A stretch of DNA of 64,000 nt from Enterococcus rivorum (GTDB lineage: Bacteria; Bacillota; Bacilli; Lactobacillales; Enterococcaceae): NCBI RefSeq assembly GCF_001742285.1, contig NZ_MIEK01000002.1:33215-97214 (forward strand), given 5' to 3'. Made by a program: the position numbers and the translations under genes. Of the stretch, positions 10,686-19,418 are shown in pieces. Position 1 is the first letter of the stretch. Every line of letters begins with the position of its first letter. Under the pieces are notes generated by a model. It saw only the letters and a program-made list of their open reading frames with translations, did not search any database and was not told where the DNA came from.

Positions 10686-11051
10686 TTATTTTAATGTGAT
10701 TGAAGCGCCAACTTCTTCTAAAGCAGCTTTTAATGCTTCTGCTTCTTCTTTAGAAATGCCTTCTTTAACTGGTGCAGGAGCGCCATCAACTACAGCTTTA
10801 GCTTCTTTCAAGCCTAAGCCAGTTGCTTCACGAACTGCTTTGATAACTTTAACTTTTTGGTCTCCAGCTGCAGTTAATTCTACAGTGAATTCAGTTTGTT
10901 CTTCAGCCGCTGCTGCTGCAGGACCTGCTGCTGCAACAGGAGCTGCTGCAGATACGTCAAATTTTTCTTCAATAGCTTTTACTAAGTCGTTTAATTCTAA
11001 GATAGTTGCGCCTTCTAATTCAGCAACAATGTTTTCAATGTTCAATGCCAT
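10686..11051 (-). CDS. rplL: 50S ribosomal protein L7/L12
   Basis: A 121-residue ribosomal stalk protein. The N-terminal dimerisation domain ([20 protein letters not shown]), an alanine-rich hinge ([17 protein letters not shown]) and the C-terminal domain with [15 protein letters not shown] are all present. The start at 11051 has a GGAGG site 7 bp upstream; a further in-frame ATG five codons earlier overlaps that site and is unlikely. It is encoded 53 bp after rplJ. Confidence 0.98.
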   Translation of the reverse strand: MALNIENIVAELEGATILELNDLVKAIEEKFDVSAAAPVAAAGPAAAAAEEQTEFTVELTAAGDQKVKVIKAVREATGLGLKEAKAVVDGAPAPVKEGISKEEAEALKAALEEVGASITLK

Positions 11052-11104
11052 TATTATTTCCTCCATAAAGTAAATTTTTTTAGTAGTTTAATATCAAGCG
11101 GCTA

Positions 11105-11605
11105 TTAAGCTGCTTCTTCTTCTTTTTCTGCCACTGCTTTGACAGCGTAAGCCACGTTGCGGATAGGTGCTTGTAGCACAGATAGCAACATAGATAGTAA
11201 GCCATCGCGGCTTGGAAGTTTCGCTAAAGCTGTAATTTCTTCAACAGAAGAAACTTTACCTTCAATAACGCCACCTTTGATTTCTAATGCTTTTGCACTG
11301 CTAGCAAATTCGTCGACGATTTTAGCTGGTGCTACTACGTCTTCGTTACTGAATGCTACAGCAGTCGGACCTGTAAATACTTCATCAAGACCTTCTAAAC
11401 CTGCTTGTTTTGCTGCACGAGAAAGGATAGAGTTTTTGATAACTTTCATTTCGATGTTCGCATCGCGTAATTGTTTACGTAAAACAGTTACTTCTTCAAC
11501 AGTTAAACCACGGTAGTCAACAATAACTACAGAAGCTGCTGCTTTGAATTTTTCTGTTACGTCATCAACTAAACCTGCTTTTTTTGCAATTGCTGCTTCA
11601 CTCAT
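11105..11605 (-). CDS. rplJ: 50S ribosomal protein L10
   Basis: A 166-residue protein that anchors the L7/L12 stalk to 23S rRNA. The family sequence [20 protein letters not shown] is seen at residues 26-45. The C-terminal helix ends in acidic/alanine residues as in other Firmicutes. It is first in the rplJ-rplL pair and is preceded by a structured leader through which L10-L7/L12 is known to repress its own mRNA. Confidence 0.98.
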   Translation of the reverse strand: MSEAAIAKKAGLVDDVTEKFKAAASVVIVDYRGLTVEEVTVLRKQLRDANIEMKVIKNSILSRAAKQAGLEGLDEVFTGPTAVAFSNEDVVAPAKIVDEFASSAKALEIKGGVIEGKVSSVEEITALAKLPSRDGLLSMLLSVLQAPIRNVAYAVKAVAEKEEEAA

Positions 11606-11721
11606 TTATTTCACCTCCTGATTTTTGATGGATGAGTTGTTGTTATTGTTAGGAATCGTACTTATGAAATAAGCACTTCCTCAACATCATCTAATTAAAA
11701 ATGTGTTACAAAACAAACAAA

Positions 11722-11818
11722 CTCCATGCCACCGTTGACATAGAGGGACTATTGACTGTTATCAATATTGTCCTCGGTAGGAAATTAAGACTTACGTCAC
11801 CTACTGTCTTCGGTACAG
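11722..11818 (-). ncRNA. L10 ribosomal-protein leader (autoregulatory 5' UTR)
   Basis: The 270-bp space between rplA and rplJ carries, on the minus strand, the conserved pieces of the Firmicutes L10 leader: CTGTACCGAAGACAGTAGG, then TTTCCTACCGAGG and CTCTATGTCAACGGTGGC. These resemble the L10 binding region of 23S rRNA. Binding of L10(L7/L12) is known to repress the operon. Boundaries are approximate. Confidence 0.85.
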
Positions 11819-11830
11819 TTAATTATTAAC

Positions 11831-11863
11831 CTCAACTACCTTAACATATGTCAGGTAGTTGAG
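11831..11863 (-). terminator. Hairpin after rplA (partial terminator or processing site)
   Basis: An 11-bp perfect stem (11831-11841 with 11853-11863) follows the rplA stop by 15 bp. There is no clear T run on the minus strand, so it may be an attenuator or an mRNA end-stabilising hairpin rather than a full stop. Confidence 0.5.
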
Positions 11864-11878
11864 TCAAGAATTTTCTAA

Positions 11879-12568
11879 TTAAAAAGAAGCTTGGTCTACA
11901 TGAATTCCAGGTCCAAACGTTGTTGTTACTGAAATGTTCTTGATGTATTGACCTTTTGCTGCTGAAGGTTTAGCTTTCAACAGTGTATCGTTAATTGTAT
12001 TGAAGTTTTCAATTAATTTATCTGTATCAAATGATACTTTACCGATAGGAACATGGATGTTACCAGCTTTATCAACACGGTAAGTTACTTTACCAGCTTT
12101 TACTTCGTTGATTGCTTTTGTTACGTCCATTGTTACAGTACCAGTTTTAGGGTTAGGCATTAATCCTTTAGGACCTAACACACGACCTAATTTACCAACT
12201 TCAGCCATCATGTCTGGCGTTGCTACAACTACGTCAAAGTCAAACCAGCCACCTTGGATTTTTTGAACCATGTCAGCATCGCCAACGTAATCAGCTCCAG
12301 CAGCTTCTGCTTCTTTTGCTTTTTCGCCTTTTGCGAATACTAAAACAGTTTGTGTTTTACCAGTTCCGTTAGGAAGCACAACTGCTCCACGGATTTGTTG
12401 GTCTGCTTTTTTAGGGTCTACATTTAAACGGTAAGCTACTTCAACAGTTGCGTCGAATTTAGCGATGTTTGTTTCTTTCGCCAACTCTACTGCTTCTGCT
12501 ACTGAGTAAACTTTCATTGAATCAACTTTTTTTAATGCATCTTGCATTTTTTTGCTCTTTTTAGCCAT
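11879..12568 (-). CDS. rplA: 50S ribosomal protein L1
   Basis: A 229-residue protein of the mobile L1 stalk. The signature [18 protein letters not shown] and the C-terminal [14 protein letters not shown] are intact and the length is normal. It lies 110 bp after rplK in the same direction. An AAGGAGG site precedes the ATG. L1 is known to regulate its own mRNA in many bacteria; a possible site is annotated upstream. Confidence 0.98.
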   Translation of the reverse strand: MAKKSKKMQDALKKVDSMKVYSVAEAVELAKETNIAKFDATVEVAYRLNVDPKKADQQIRGAVVLPNGTGKTQTVLVFAKGEKAKEAEAAGADYVGDADMVQKIQGGWFDFDVVVATPDMMAEVGKLGRVLGPKGLMPNPKTGTVTMDVTKAINEVKAGKVTYRVDKAGNIHVPIGKVSFDTDKLIENFNTINDTLLKAKPSAAKGQYIKNISVTTTFGPGIHVDQASF

Positions 12569-12582
12569 TTTGTTTCCTCCTT

Positions 12583-12614
12583 GATTGTGGTTATAACGGT
12601 AGAACCTCCCACGT
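12583..12614 (-). promoter_or_regulatory. GTGGGAGG...AACCAC leader motif before rplA
   Basis: On the minus strand the rplA leader reads CGTGGGAGG, about 14 nt of loop, then AACCACAATC just before the Shine-Dalgarno site. The same pair of blocks occurs before rplK, and GTGG/CCAC can close a hairpin. This suggests a shared autoregulatory mRNA site for L1 or L11 (inference). Confidence 0.5.
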
Positions 12615-12678
12615 AATTCATATCTTTCAACATGAAATAAACTGAGAAGCTACTTCTTAGGGTCTGCTAGAATAAAAA

Positions 12679-13101
12679 TTATTCTACAGTGATTCCCATG
12701 CTTCGTGCAGTTCCTTCAACCATGCGCATTGCTGCTTCAACGTCAGCGGCGTTTAGGTCTGCCATTTTAAGTTCAGCAATTTCTTTAACTTGATCGCTAG
12801 TTACTTTTGCTACTTTATTTTTGTTTGGTTCACCAGAACCTTTTTCGATTTTTGCAGCTTTTTTCAACAATACTGCAGCTGGTGGTGTTTTAGTAATAAA
12901 TGTAAATGAACGGTCTTCATAAACAGAGATTACTACTGGAATAATCAAACCAGCTTGATCTGCTGTACGAGCGTTGAATTCTTTTGTGAATCCCATAATG
13001 TTAATACCCGCTTGACCTAATGCTGGACCTACTGGCGGAGCTGGTGTTGCTTTACCTGCAGGAATTTGCAATTTAACTAATTTTTCTACTTTTTTTGCCA
13101 C
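12679..13101 (-). CDS. rplK: 50S ribosomal protein L11
   Basis: A 140-residue protein of the GTPase-associated centre. The proline-rich N-terminal [20 protein letters not shown] and the C-terminal rRNA-binding end [14 protein letters not shown] identify it. It starts at GTG 13101 with AAGGAGG upstream. It heads the rplK-rplA transcript. In many Firmicutes nusG is immediately upstream; here nusG lies about 11 kb away on the same strand. Confidence 0.98.
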   Translation of the reverse strand: MAKKVEKLVKLQIPAGKATPAPPVGPALGQAGINIMGFTKEFNARTADQAGLIIPVVISVYEDRSFTFITKTPPAAVLLKKAAKIEKGSGEPNKNKVAKVTSDQVKEIAELKMADLNAADVEAAMRMVEGTARSMGITVE

Positions 13102-13120
13102 GAGACATACCTCCTTAAGT

Positions 13121-13164
13121 CCGTGATGTGGTTAATTGGAGATGAAGATTTCTCCTCCCACGAT
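13121..13164 (-). promoter_or_regulatory. GTGGGAGG...AACCAC leader motif before rplK
   Basis: The minus strand has CGTGGGAGGAG, a loop, CTCCAATTAACCACATCACG. The outer CGTG/CACG and inner GGAG/CTCC blocks can pair. It parallels the element in front of rplA, which supports a common ribosomal-protein feedback site (inference). Confidence 0.5.
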
Positions 13165-13221
13165 CATCTTCTAACAGATAGCGTTAGAATGCGAAACATG
13201 TACAAAAATGCACACTAAAAT

Positions 13222-13250
13222 AGTATACTCTCTTTTAAGCTAAAGTTCAA
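13222..13250 (-). promoter_or_regulatory. Sigma-70-type promoter of rplK-rplA
   Basis: On the minus strand TTGAAC (13245-13250) and TATACT (13222-13227) are separated by exactly 17 bp, about 120 bp upstream of the rplK start. Confidence 0.75.
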
Positions 13251-13422
13251 CTATTTTTCTATTTCTCTTCGCTTCTTTTATTAATTAGTAGACAATTTCC
13301 ACGGAATGAAAGAATCGTAAGTTTTCAGTGAAAAAAATAAGCGTTTTCTAGTTTCTAAAGCCTCTTTATGCTAAAATTCCCAGTAAGAAGCTTTTCAAAC
13401 TAGAAAGAAATTGGGTGAGTGT

Positions 13423-14091
13423 ATGGAACATTTACGTTATAAGAGCGTTTTTGATATTATCGGGCCTGTGATGGTTGGTCCAAGTAGCTCCCATACTGCA
13501 GGAGCTGCTCGTATTGGGAAGATTGTCCGTAGCATTTTTGGTGAGCAACCTGAAACGGTGGACATCTATTTATATGAATCTTTTGCCAAGACGTATCGCG
13601 GGCATGGAACAGATATTGCTTTAGTTGCTGGATTATTAGGTATGGAGCCCGATGACGAGCGCCTGGCAAATTCTTTGGAGATTGCCCATAATCAAGGGAT
13701 GGAAGTTCTTTTTATTCCGAAGCAAGAACAAGCAGATCATCCAAATTTGGTTAAGATGATTGTCTCTAAAGGAGATCGCAAGCTTTCGGTCACTGGGATT
13801 TCGATTGGTGGAGGCAATATTCAAATTTCTGAATTAAATGGTTTTAAAATTTCACTAAGCATGGGCACCCCGACACTGATTATTGTTCAGCAAGACGTTC
13901 CTGGCATGATTGCACAGGTGACCAATCTTTTATCTGAAATCAATATTAATATTGGTACCATGACAGTTACTCGCGAGTCAAAAGGGGAAAAAGCGATTAT
14001 GATTATTGAAGTCGATCAACCAGATATTGGTGATACCGTAATGAAGCTCATCGAAGTGCCTCATATTTATAGTGTAAACTACTTCGATTAA
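13423..14091 (+). CDS. sdaAB: L-serine dehydratase, iron-sulfur-dependent, beta subunit
   Basis: A 222-residue subunit of the [4Fe-4S] enzyme that deaminates L-serine to pyruvate and ammonia. The N-terminal domain has the characteristic GPVMVGPSSSHTAGAARIG, and the C-terminal 75 residues form an ACT domain (TLIIVQQDVPGMIAQVTNLL), a likely serine-binding regulatory module. The ATG at 13423 is preferred over an upstream TTG. It is followed 33 bp later by the alpha subunit. Confidence 0.95.
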   Translation: MEHLRYKSVFDIIGPVMVGPSSSHTAGAARIGKIVRSIFGEQPETVDIYLYESFAKTYRGHGTDIALVAGLLGMEPDDERLANSLEIAHNQGMEVLFIPKQEQADHPNLVKMIVSKGDRKLSVTGISIGGGNIQISELNGFKISLSMGTPTLIIVQQDVPGMIAQVTNLLSEININIGTMTVTRESKGEKAIMIIEVDQPDIGDTVMKLIEVPHIYSVNYFD

Positions 14092-14124
14092 ACGTTTGAA
14101 TCTAACTTTAAAGGAGGCTAGATA

Positions 14125-15000
14125 ATGTTTTTAACGATAACAGATCTAATCAATCAAGCACAAGAGTATCCTTCTATTTCAGAACTGATGATTGCGGTAG
14201 AGATGGAAAATTCTGGTCACAGTCGAGAAAAAATTATTGAAGCGATGGAAAAAAATCTAGCAGTTATGAAACAGTCTATTGCCGAGGGAATTGCCGGCGT
14301 TACTTCTGTGACTGGTATTACTGGTGGCGATGCTACCCGTTTAACGGACTATATCCAATCAGGACAATTTTTAAGTGGTGAAACGATTTTAACTGCTGTT
14401 CGAAATGCGGTTGCAGTGAATGAAGTGAATGCAAAAATGGGGCTGATTTGTGCCACACCGACTGCGGGAAGCGCCGGTGTTGTTCCAGGTGTTTTAATGG
14501 CAGCAATCGAACGCTTGCATTTAACTCACCAGCAACAATTAGATTTTTTATTTACTGCTGGTGCTTTTGGATTAGTGATTGCCAACAATTCTTCTATTAG
14601 TGGCGCTGAAGGTGGTTGCCAAGCGGAAGTGGGATCAGCTAGCGGAATGGCTAGCGCAGCCTTAGTATGTGCCGCTGGTGGTACCCCTGAACAGGCGGCT
14701 CAAGCTGTCGCGATTACTTTAAAAAATATGATGGGTTTGATTTGTGATCCTGTGGCAGGATTGGTAGAAGTTCCTTGCGTAAAAAGAAATGCCTTAGGCT
14801 CCTCTCAAGCCTTTATCTCAGCTGATATGGCTCTAGCTGGTATCAAAAGTGTCATTCCTCCCGATGAAGTCATTGCAGCGATGTATAAAGTCGGACGACA
14901 AATGCCTCAAATTTTCAAAGAAACAGCGGAAGGCGGCTTAGCCGTCACACCGACTGCACAAAGGCTGGCAAAAGAAATCTCAGAAAAACAAAATAAGTAG
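14125..15000 (+). CDS. sdaAA: L-serine dehydratase, iron-sulfur-dependent, alpha subunit
   Basis: A 291-residue catalytic subunit. Conserved cysteines for the Fe-S cluster appear in LICATPTAGSAGVVPG, GAEGGCQAEVGSASGMA and ICDPVAGLVEVPCVKRN. A strong AAAGGAGG precedes the ATG. It forms a two-gene operon with sdaAB that ends in a hairpin at 15016-15044. Confidence 0.95.
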   Translation: MFLTITDLINQAQEYPSISELMIAVEMENSGHSREKIIEAMEKNLAVMKQSIAEGIAGVTSVTGITGGDATRLTDYIQSGQFLSGETILTAVRNAVAVNEVNAKMGLICATPTAGSAGVVPGVLMAAIERLHLTHQQQLDFLFTAGAFGLVIANNSSISGAEGGCQAEVGSASGMASAALVCAAGGTPEQAAQAVAITLKNMMGLICDPVAGLVEVPCVKRNALGSSQAFISADMALAGIKSVIPPDEVIAAMYKVGRQMPQIFKETAEGGLAVTPTAQRLAKEISEKQNK

Positions 15001-15015
15001 TAAGATTACGTACAT

Positions 15016-15048
15016 GAGGGATTCTCAATTTTTTTGAGTCCCTCTCTT
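15016..15048 (+). terminator. Terminator of sdaAB-sdaAA
   Basis: GAGGGA and CTCAA pair with TTGAG and TCCCTC around a T-rich loop, with a TT bulge, followed by CTCTTTTT. Confidence 0.75.
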
Positions 15049-15145
15049 TTTATACCACCAATTTAAAAACTACTTTCCTCTATTTGTTATGTTAAACTTG
15101 CTATAACAATAAATGAAGAAGGAAAAGCTTTGAGGAGGAACAGGT

Positions 15146-15643
15146 ATGAGAAGAAAAGAACGAGAAGTAACGGATTGGGAAACGATTCAAGAATTACTAA
15201 AACACTGTCATATAGTCAGAATAGCCATGTTTGATGAGACATATCCTTATGTGGTTCCAGTCAACTTTGGTTACGAATGGATCGGACAGCAGCTAATCCT
15301 CTATATTCACGGGGCTGCTCATGGAAAAAAAGTTCGTTGTATTGAAAAAAATGCCCATGTTTCTGTTGAAATGGATCGAAAGCATCGCTTAATTGAGGCT
15401 GGAACTAATGCCCCTGAATACTCTTATGCTTATCAAAGCTTCATCGGTTATGGCCAAGCAGAATTTATTAATGATGTACATGAAAAGATGCATGCGTTAG
15501 ACTTGCTGATGTCTCACGAAACGGGAAAAGGACTTACAGGATACGATCCATTACCTAAACAAACATTGAAAAATACAGGCGTGATAAAAATTATTTTAGA
15601 CGATTTTTCCTGTAAAGAAAATCTTCATCCCGATGAGAAATAA
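15146..15643 (+). CDS. Pyridoxamine 5'-phosphate oxidase-like flavoprotein (NimA-related)
   Basis: A 165-residue split-barrel FMN-binding protein. The start RRKEREVTDWETIQELLKHC and the strand YPYVVPVNFGYE, with IHGAAHGKKVRCIEKN, match the nitroimidazole-reductase (NimA)-like branch. Members bind FMN and may reduce nitro compounds; the actual substrate is unknown. GAGGAGG precedes the ATG. It is monocistronic, with a terminator after it. Confidence 0.82.
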   Translation: MRRKEREVTDWETIQELLKHCHIVRIAMFDETYPYVVPVNFGYEWIGQQLILYIHGAAHGKKVRCIEKNAHVSVEMDRKHRLIEAGTNAPEYSYAYQSFIGYGQAEFINDVHEKMHALDLLMSHETGKGLTGYDPLPKQTLKNTGVIKIILDDFSCKENLHPDEK

Positions 15644-15656
15644 ATTTTAACAAAAA

Positions 15657-15710
15657 GATTGGGGCACCACTCATGGCAAAAAAGCTACCTATAAGAGTGG
15701 TACCTCAATC
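15657..15710. terminator. Terminator hairpin between convergent genes
   Basis: Arms around 15657-15672 and 15695-15710 (GATTG...CACCACTC with GAGTGGT...CAATC) pair with a few mismatches. It lies between the flavoprotein gene and the convergent AhpD-like gene. Confidence 0.65.
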
Positions 15711-15730
15711 TCATTTTCCACAAACTTCTA

Positions 15731-16177
15731 TTAATCTACTTTGGGTTCCAATAAACAAGTAATGCCAACTCTATTGTAGGTGTTAATCGTCGTAACTAAG
15801 AGCAGCAATTCGCCTATCTCCTTTTCACTGTAACATTCTTGCAATTCTTTATAGACTTTGTTACTTACTCCTCCGCGATGAATAAACGTCACTTCTTTAG
15901 CAAAAGCTAAAACAACTCGTTCTTCCTTTTTATAAAATGGCGCTTCTTCCCAAGCGGATAACCCTAAAACTCTTTGTAATGTTTCCCCCTTGCTTAAAGC
16001 TTCTTTGGAATGGAGGTCGATACAAAATACACAGCCATTTAACTGAGAAACATAGATTTTTATCAATTCTTGAATCGTATCATTAATACTACTTTCTTTC
16101 CCTAACTGGTCTAACTCTCCAATTTTTTGATAACCTGCTTTATTCTCCTTGTTTAAAAAAAATCTTACTTGATTCAA
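15731..16177 (-). CDS. Carboxymuconolactone decarboxylase/AhpD-like protein, likely ECF41 target
   Basis: A 148-residue helical protein with the AhpD-type redox motif NGCVFCIDLHSKEA (CxxC, then His). Such proteins act as thiol peroxidase partners or peroxidases. It starts at TTG 16175-16177 after GGGGGAAACC. About 1.4 kb is shared between it and the ECF41 sigma factor gene on the same strand, and an ECF41-like promoter stands 39-65 bp upstream. Known ECF41 loci pair the sigma gene with carboxymuconolactone decarboxylase, oxidoreductase or epimerase genes, so this is the probable regulon. Confidence 0.85.
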   Translation of the reverse strand: MNQVRFFLNKENKAGYQKIGELDQLGKESSINDTIQELIKIYVSQLNGCVFCIDLHSKEALSKGETLQRVLGLSAWEEAPFYKKEERVVLAFAKEVTFIHRGGVSNKVYKELQECYSEKEIGELLLLVTTINTYNRVGITCLLEPKVD

Positions 16178-16215
16178 TTTGGTTTCCCCCTAATATTTTT
16201 TTCTTACATAGATAA

Positions 16216-16242
16216 GACAAATCAGGAAACCTAAACGTGACC
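16216..16242 (-). promoter_or_regulatory. ECF41-type promoter before the AhpD-like gene
   Basis: On the minus strand GGTCACG (16236-16242), 16 bp, then TGTC (16216-16219). The consensus recalled for ECF41 promoters is TGTCACA-N16-CGTC, so the spacing is exact and 5 of 7 and 3 of 4 bases agree. Confidence 0.55.
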
Positions 16243-16319
16243 AGTATCTTGACAATCTTTAAAGTTATTTTTGATGTGTTATTATTTCTTAAAGATTTTG
16301 TCTAACGAACTCCGTAAAA

Positions 16320-16700
16320 TGTTACTATCCTTGTGTCTCAAAAGATATACAGTGCTGAGAATGGAATTTGTGTCCTTTGCCATATCCTTACAGAACTTAA
16401 TGCTTTAGCACTTAAATCATATTGAAGAACAAAAGTCAGGCCTCAGAGCTTCTAACTTAGGCTAAATAAATAGTCAACCCAAGCAATTCACATTGGCTTC
16501 TAGTAGTTCCGCTGTTTCTTTGAAAGCAAATACTCCTTCAAAAACTAGTTACACTAGAGGAAGAAACTTCGTTTTTTATCTTTTGTTTATGCAGTACTAG
16601 TTAACAAATCCTTTATTATAGATAGATCATTTATGATAAAACATCTTTTGATTCAAAATCATTTAGTTATTTATAAATTGACGTGGTATTAGTATAGTTT
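16320..16700 (-). repeat. Dispersed structured repeat, copy C (inverted, diverged)
   Basis: Read on the minus strand, this stretch follows copy A: an end like ACAAACTATACTAATACCACG, then AAATGATTTTGAATCAAAAG, AAAGGATTTGTTAAC, and the core GAAACAGCGGAACTACTAG, CAATGTGAATTGCTTGGGTT and CCTGACTTTTG. The far end is diverged. It fills the space between the ECF41 sigma gene and its probable target. Confidence 0.6.
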
Positions 16701-16701
16701 G

Positions 16702-17565
16702 TTAAAGTAACTTTTTTAGCTTACTAGGATTATTAATAATAAAAATTTGCTGAATCTGTTGTTGGTCTTCTGTGAGCCCCAAAAAGATAATACTCTTAAT
16801 TTTGTTCTTTTCTTTGATTAATAGACACGGCTGATTATACAAAGAAATAAACTCCCGTTCATCTCCAAAAAAGTCATGAACATAAACTCCTTTTAAAAAA
16901 GCGTATATTCTAGTTGATTTAACTAATGTCCGTAAAGGCGCACGACGTTTTTGACCACCATCAATTGACATCTTCGCTTCCTTGGTTAGATGATCAATCA
17001 AAAGAGTCAGATTTCCTTTTTCAATGCTTTCTTTGAATAGATTGATAAAATATTTTTGTTTCTCAGAAACCAAATAATCTGTTGTAATATTCGTTTCCTT
17101 TATTTTCTTTTTACTTCGACTCAAAAGTTTGCGACTGTTCGGTATTTCGATTTCCAATATTTCAGCAATTTCTTTATGAGAGTATCCAAAAATTTCTTTC
17201 AAAAGAAAGACAATTCTTTCTTGTGGACTGAGCAGTTCTAAAACAACAAGCAATGCATAGGTAATTTTTTCTTTGCCGAGAATAGGGTCCTCTTCATAAT
17301 CTTTTGAAGGCTCTGGTAACCACGGACCATAATAGTCAACTCTTTGTTTGCGTGCAGATTTCACGTAATTAATCGAACGGTTAACGACCAATTTTGATAG
17401 AAATGCTTTAGGGTTCTCTATCTGTTGAAAGTCTTCCTTTAACCATTGCAAGTGAACTTCTTGAAGAATATCTTCAGCTTCTTCTTTGGAATGACAAATG
17501 CGATAAGCGATTGAAAAAAGTAACAGTTGATATTCAGAAAAAATATGACTCATTTCATCATTCAT
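16702..17565 (-). CDS. ECF41-family (SigJ-like) RNA polymerase sigma factor
   Basis: A 287-residue extracytoplasmic-function sigma factor. Region 2 lies at residues 10-75 (ILQEVHLQWLKEDFQQIENP) and region 4 at about 105-155 (LSPQERIVFLLKEIFGYSHK). A SnoaL-like C-terminal extension of about 120 residues carries the ECF41 hallmarks SIDGGQKRRAPLR (consensus DGGGK) and, at the end, NNPSKLKKL (consensus NPDKL). In ECF41 this extension replaces the anti-sigma factor and controls activity. GGGGGGAG precedes the ATG. Its likely target is the AhpD-like gene downstream. Confidence 0.87.
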   Translation of the reverse strand: MNDEMSHIFSEYQLLLFSIAYRICHSKEEAEDILQEVHLQWLKEDFQQIENPKAFLSKLVVNRSINYVKSARKQRVDYYGPWLPEPSKDYEEDPILGKEKITYALLVVLELLSPQERIVFLLKEIFGYSHKEIAEILEIEIPNSRKLLSRSKKKIKETNITTDYLVSEKQKYFINLFKESIEKGNLTLLIDHLTKEAKMSIDGGQKRRAPLRTLVKSTRIYAFLKGVYVHDFFGDEREFISLYNQPCLLIKEKNKIKSIIFLGLTEDQQQIQQIFIINNPSKLKKLL

Positions 17566-17732
17566 TGCTTCTCCCCCCTATAAAAATCTAGAAAAAATTC
17601 TTGTTTTTTGCTAGGTGCTTACTTTATTTTAACTAATCTTACTCATCGATTGTACATCATAATGCATAAGAGAACTTGCTAAAAATATTATTACTAACCA
17701 AAAAACAAAAAATCAATCGGTAAAAAAGAGAG

Positions 17733-17780
17733 AAAAAATTAACTGGTTTTCTTGATTGAAAGAAAACCAGTTAATTTTTT
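17733..17780 (-). terminator. Terminator of rbsK
   Basis: A 20-bp perfect inverted repeat (17733-17752 with 17761-17780), A-tract on one side and T-tract on the other, 40 bp beyond the rbsK stop. Confidence 0.88.
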
Positions 17781-17819
17781 TAAATTCATCAGAATAACGA
17801 TCTTTCTATATAGAACCGT

Positions 17820-18719
17820 TTAAAAAGCTTCTATTTCCGCTAATGTTGGCATTCCAGTTTGAGCACCTAGTTTTGTTACAGACAACGAGGCTCCCTTTCC
17901 AGAACGTTCCACTGCTTCGGCTATAGAAATGCCTTCTGCTAAGCAAGCTGCAAAAATTCCATTAAATGTATCTCCAGCTCCTGTTGTATCAACAACTTTA
18001 ATCTTAGCTGCTGGGATAGTCACAACTTGATTCTCAGTTGTATAAGAAATCCCTTGGGCTCCTCTAGTTACAATCAGCTGCGTCTCGTTTTGTGTTGACC
18101 ATTTCAGCATTTCTTTTTCAAATTGACTATTATCAGCCAATTCAAAACCTAATAAGCCTTCAAATTCCGTTTCATTAGGGGTAATTATGTCTACATAAGG
18201 TAACATTTCCAATACTTTCTCATCATAAGGAGCTGGATTTAAAATCGTTACTGCTCCAATTTTTTTAGCTTCTTTCAGACCTTTTTTCACGGTTGCTATG
18301 GGAATTTCCAACTGTGTCAAAAAGATATCTTTAGATTCAAGCTTCTCCATTAGAGCTTCTTCAATATCCTCTAGTAGCATATTAGCACCCGGTAAAACAA
18401 CAATTGCATTATCTTCTTTTAGTTTAAAAATAGAGGCTACTCCTGTAAATATGTTTTTCTCAGATGTTATTGCCTTTACATCTACTTTTTCTTTTTTCAA
18501 ATGATTGTAGACTTTTGAGCCAAAGGTATCCTCGCCAATTTTCCCAATCAAAGAGACATTCGCTCCGACACGGGCTGCGGCTACTGCCTGATTGGCTCCT
18601 TTTCCACCTACATAGTAATCAATTGTTTCTCCTAACAGAGTTTCTCCTACTTTCGGTAGGCAGTCTGTTTCCATAACCATATCCATATTTATGCTTCCTA
18701 AAACAATAACTTTGTTCAT
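17820..18719 (-). CDS. rbsK: Ribokinase
   Basis: A 299-residue PfkB-family kinase that phosphorylates ribose to ribose 5-phosphate. It shows the N-terminal GSINMDMVMETDCLPKVGET, the GGKGANQAVAAAR motif and the catalytic DTTGAGDTFNGIFAA with the base Asp. The ATG at 18719 follows AAGGAG; a GTG one codon earlier is less well placed. With the nucleoside hydrolase and carrier upstream it completes a route from ribonucleosides to pentose phosphate. No ribose transporter or RbsD is near. Confidence 0.93.
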   Translation of the reverse strand: MNKVIVLGSINMDMVMETDCLPKVGETLLGETIDYYVGGKGANQAVAAARVGANVSLIGKIGEDTFGSKVYNHLKKEKVDVKAITSEKNIFTGVASIFKLKEDNAIVVLPGANMLLEDIEEALMEKLESKDIFLTQLEIPIATVKKGLKEAKKIGAVTILNPAPYDEKVLEMLPYVDIITPNETEFEGLLGFELADNSQFEKEMLKWSTQNETQLIVTRGAQGISYTTENQVVTIPAAKIKVVDTTGAGDTFNGIFAACLAEGISIAEAVERSGKGASLSVTKLGAQTGMPTLAEIEAF

Positions 18720-18735
18720 CACGGACTCTCCTTAC

Positions 18736-19203
18736 TTATATTTCCTTCAAATACTTATAAAAAGACCCCAGATGTTCTCTTTCGCTTTCAGCGTATTCTG
18801 AAATTTTCTCGAACCCAATCTTTTTAAAAAAGTGTTGCATTTTTTCATTAGAGTGATTTGTACTTGAATAGATATGATTTCCATTTTTTTCTCTGATTCT
18901 ATTGATTAAGTCATTTATTAAAACTGAAGCATAGCCTTTAGATAAATAATCCGGATTTGTCGCAATTCGTCGTAAAGTATAAGATTCTTGACTCTCAAAA
19001 CTTAGCGTAGCAACAGCGACAATTTTTTTATTGACAACTAGTTTATATAATTGTTGATTTGCGATATCCGCTTCTACGATTTCTTTGTTTGGATAATGAA
19101 TGGTCCACTGATGCACGTTGGTTTGATTCATTTGTCTTTTGGCTGCTTCAAATAAATGGTAAATTTCTCTGAGATCTTTTTGCAGGGCTAATGTTATTTC
19201 CAT
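18736..19203 (-). CDS. GNAT family N-acetyltransferase
   Basis: A 155-residue GNAT protein. The acetyl-CoA loop is RRIATNPDYLSKGYASVLIN and the C-terminal segment MQHFFKKIGFEKISEY completes the fold. Substrate is unknown. It ends 16 bp before rbsK and is probably in the same transcript, though a 200-bp repeat-bearing gap separates it from the carrier gene upstream. Confidence 0.82.
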   Translation of the reverse strand: MEITLALQKDLREIYHLFEAAKRQMNQTNVHQWTIHYPNKEIVEADIANQQLYKLVVNKKIVAVATLSFESQESYTLRRIATNPDYLSKGYASVLINDLINRIREKNGNHIYSSTNHSNEKMQHFFKKIGFEKISEYAESEREHLGSFYKYLKEI

Positions 19204-19268
19204 TATATACTCATCTCCGAAAAAAAGTCGTGAAAACCTCTTAAGTCTTCTTTCATGTTTAGGACGTC

Positions 19269-19413
19269 GCTGAAAACTATATTGAAAGCCGAATTTTCCA
19301 GAAATGCTGTGAAAATCTAGGAAGAAAAGCAGCTTAGATGGTACACTAGCGACGCTTTATGGTAACCAGTTCTATCCGATTTCCGATAATATTTGCCGCT
19401 AGAGTTTTCAGAC
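19269..19413. repeat. Small inverted-repeat-bounded element, copy E1
   Basis: About 145 bp bounded by GCTGAAAACTATA and the inverted TAGAGTTTTCAGAC. A related unit with better ends lies at 46972-47117. It lies between the DcuC-like gene and the GNAT gene and has no coding content. Confidence 0.5.
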
Positions 19414-19418
19414 ATATC

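Noticed and set aside
10696..11073. 125-codon plus-strand frame
   Set aside because: Antisense shadow of rplL caused by its alanine-rich codons.
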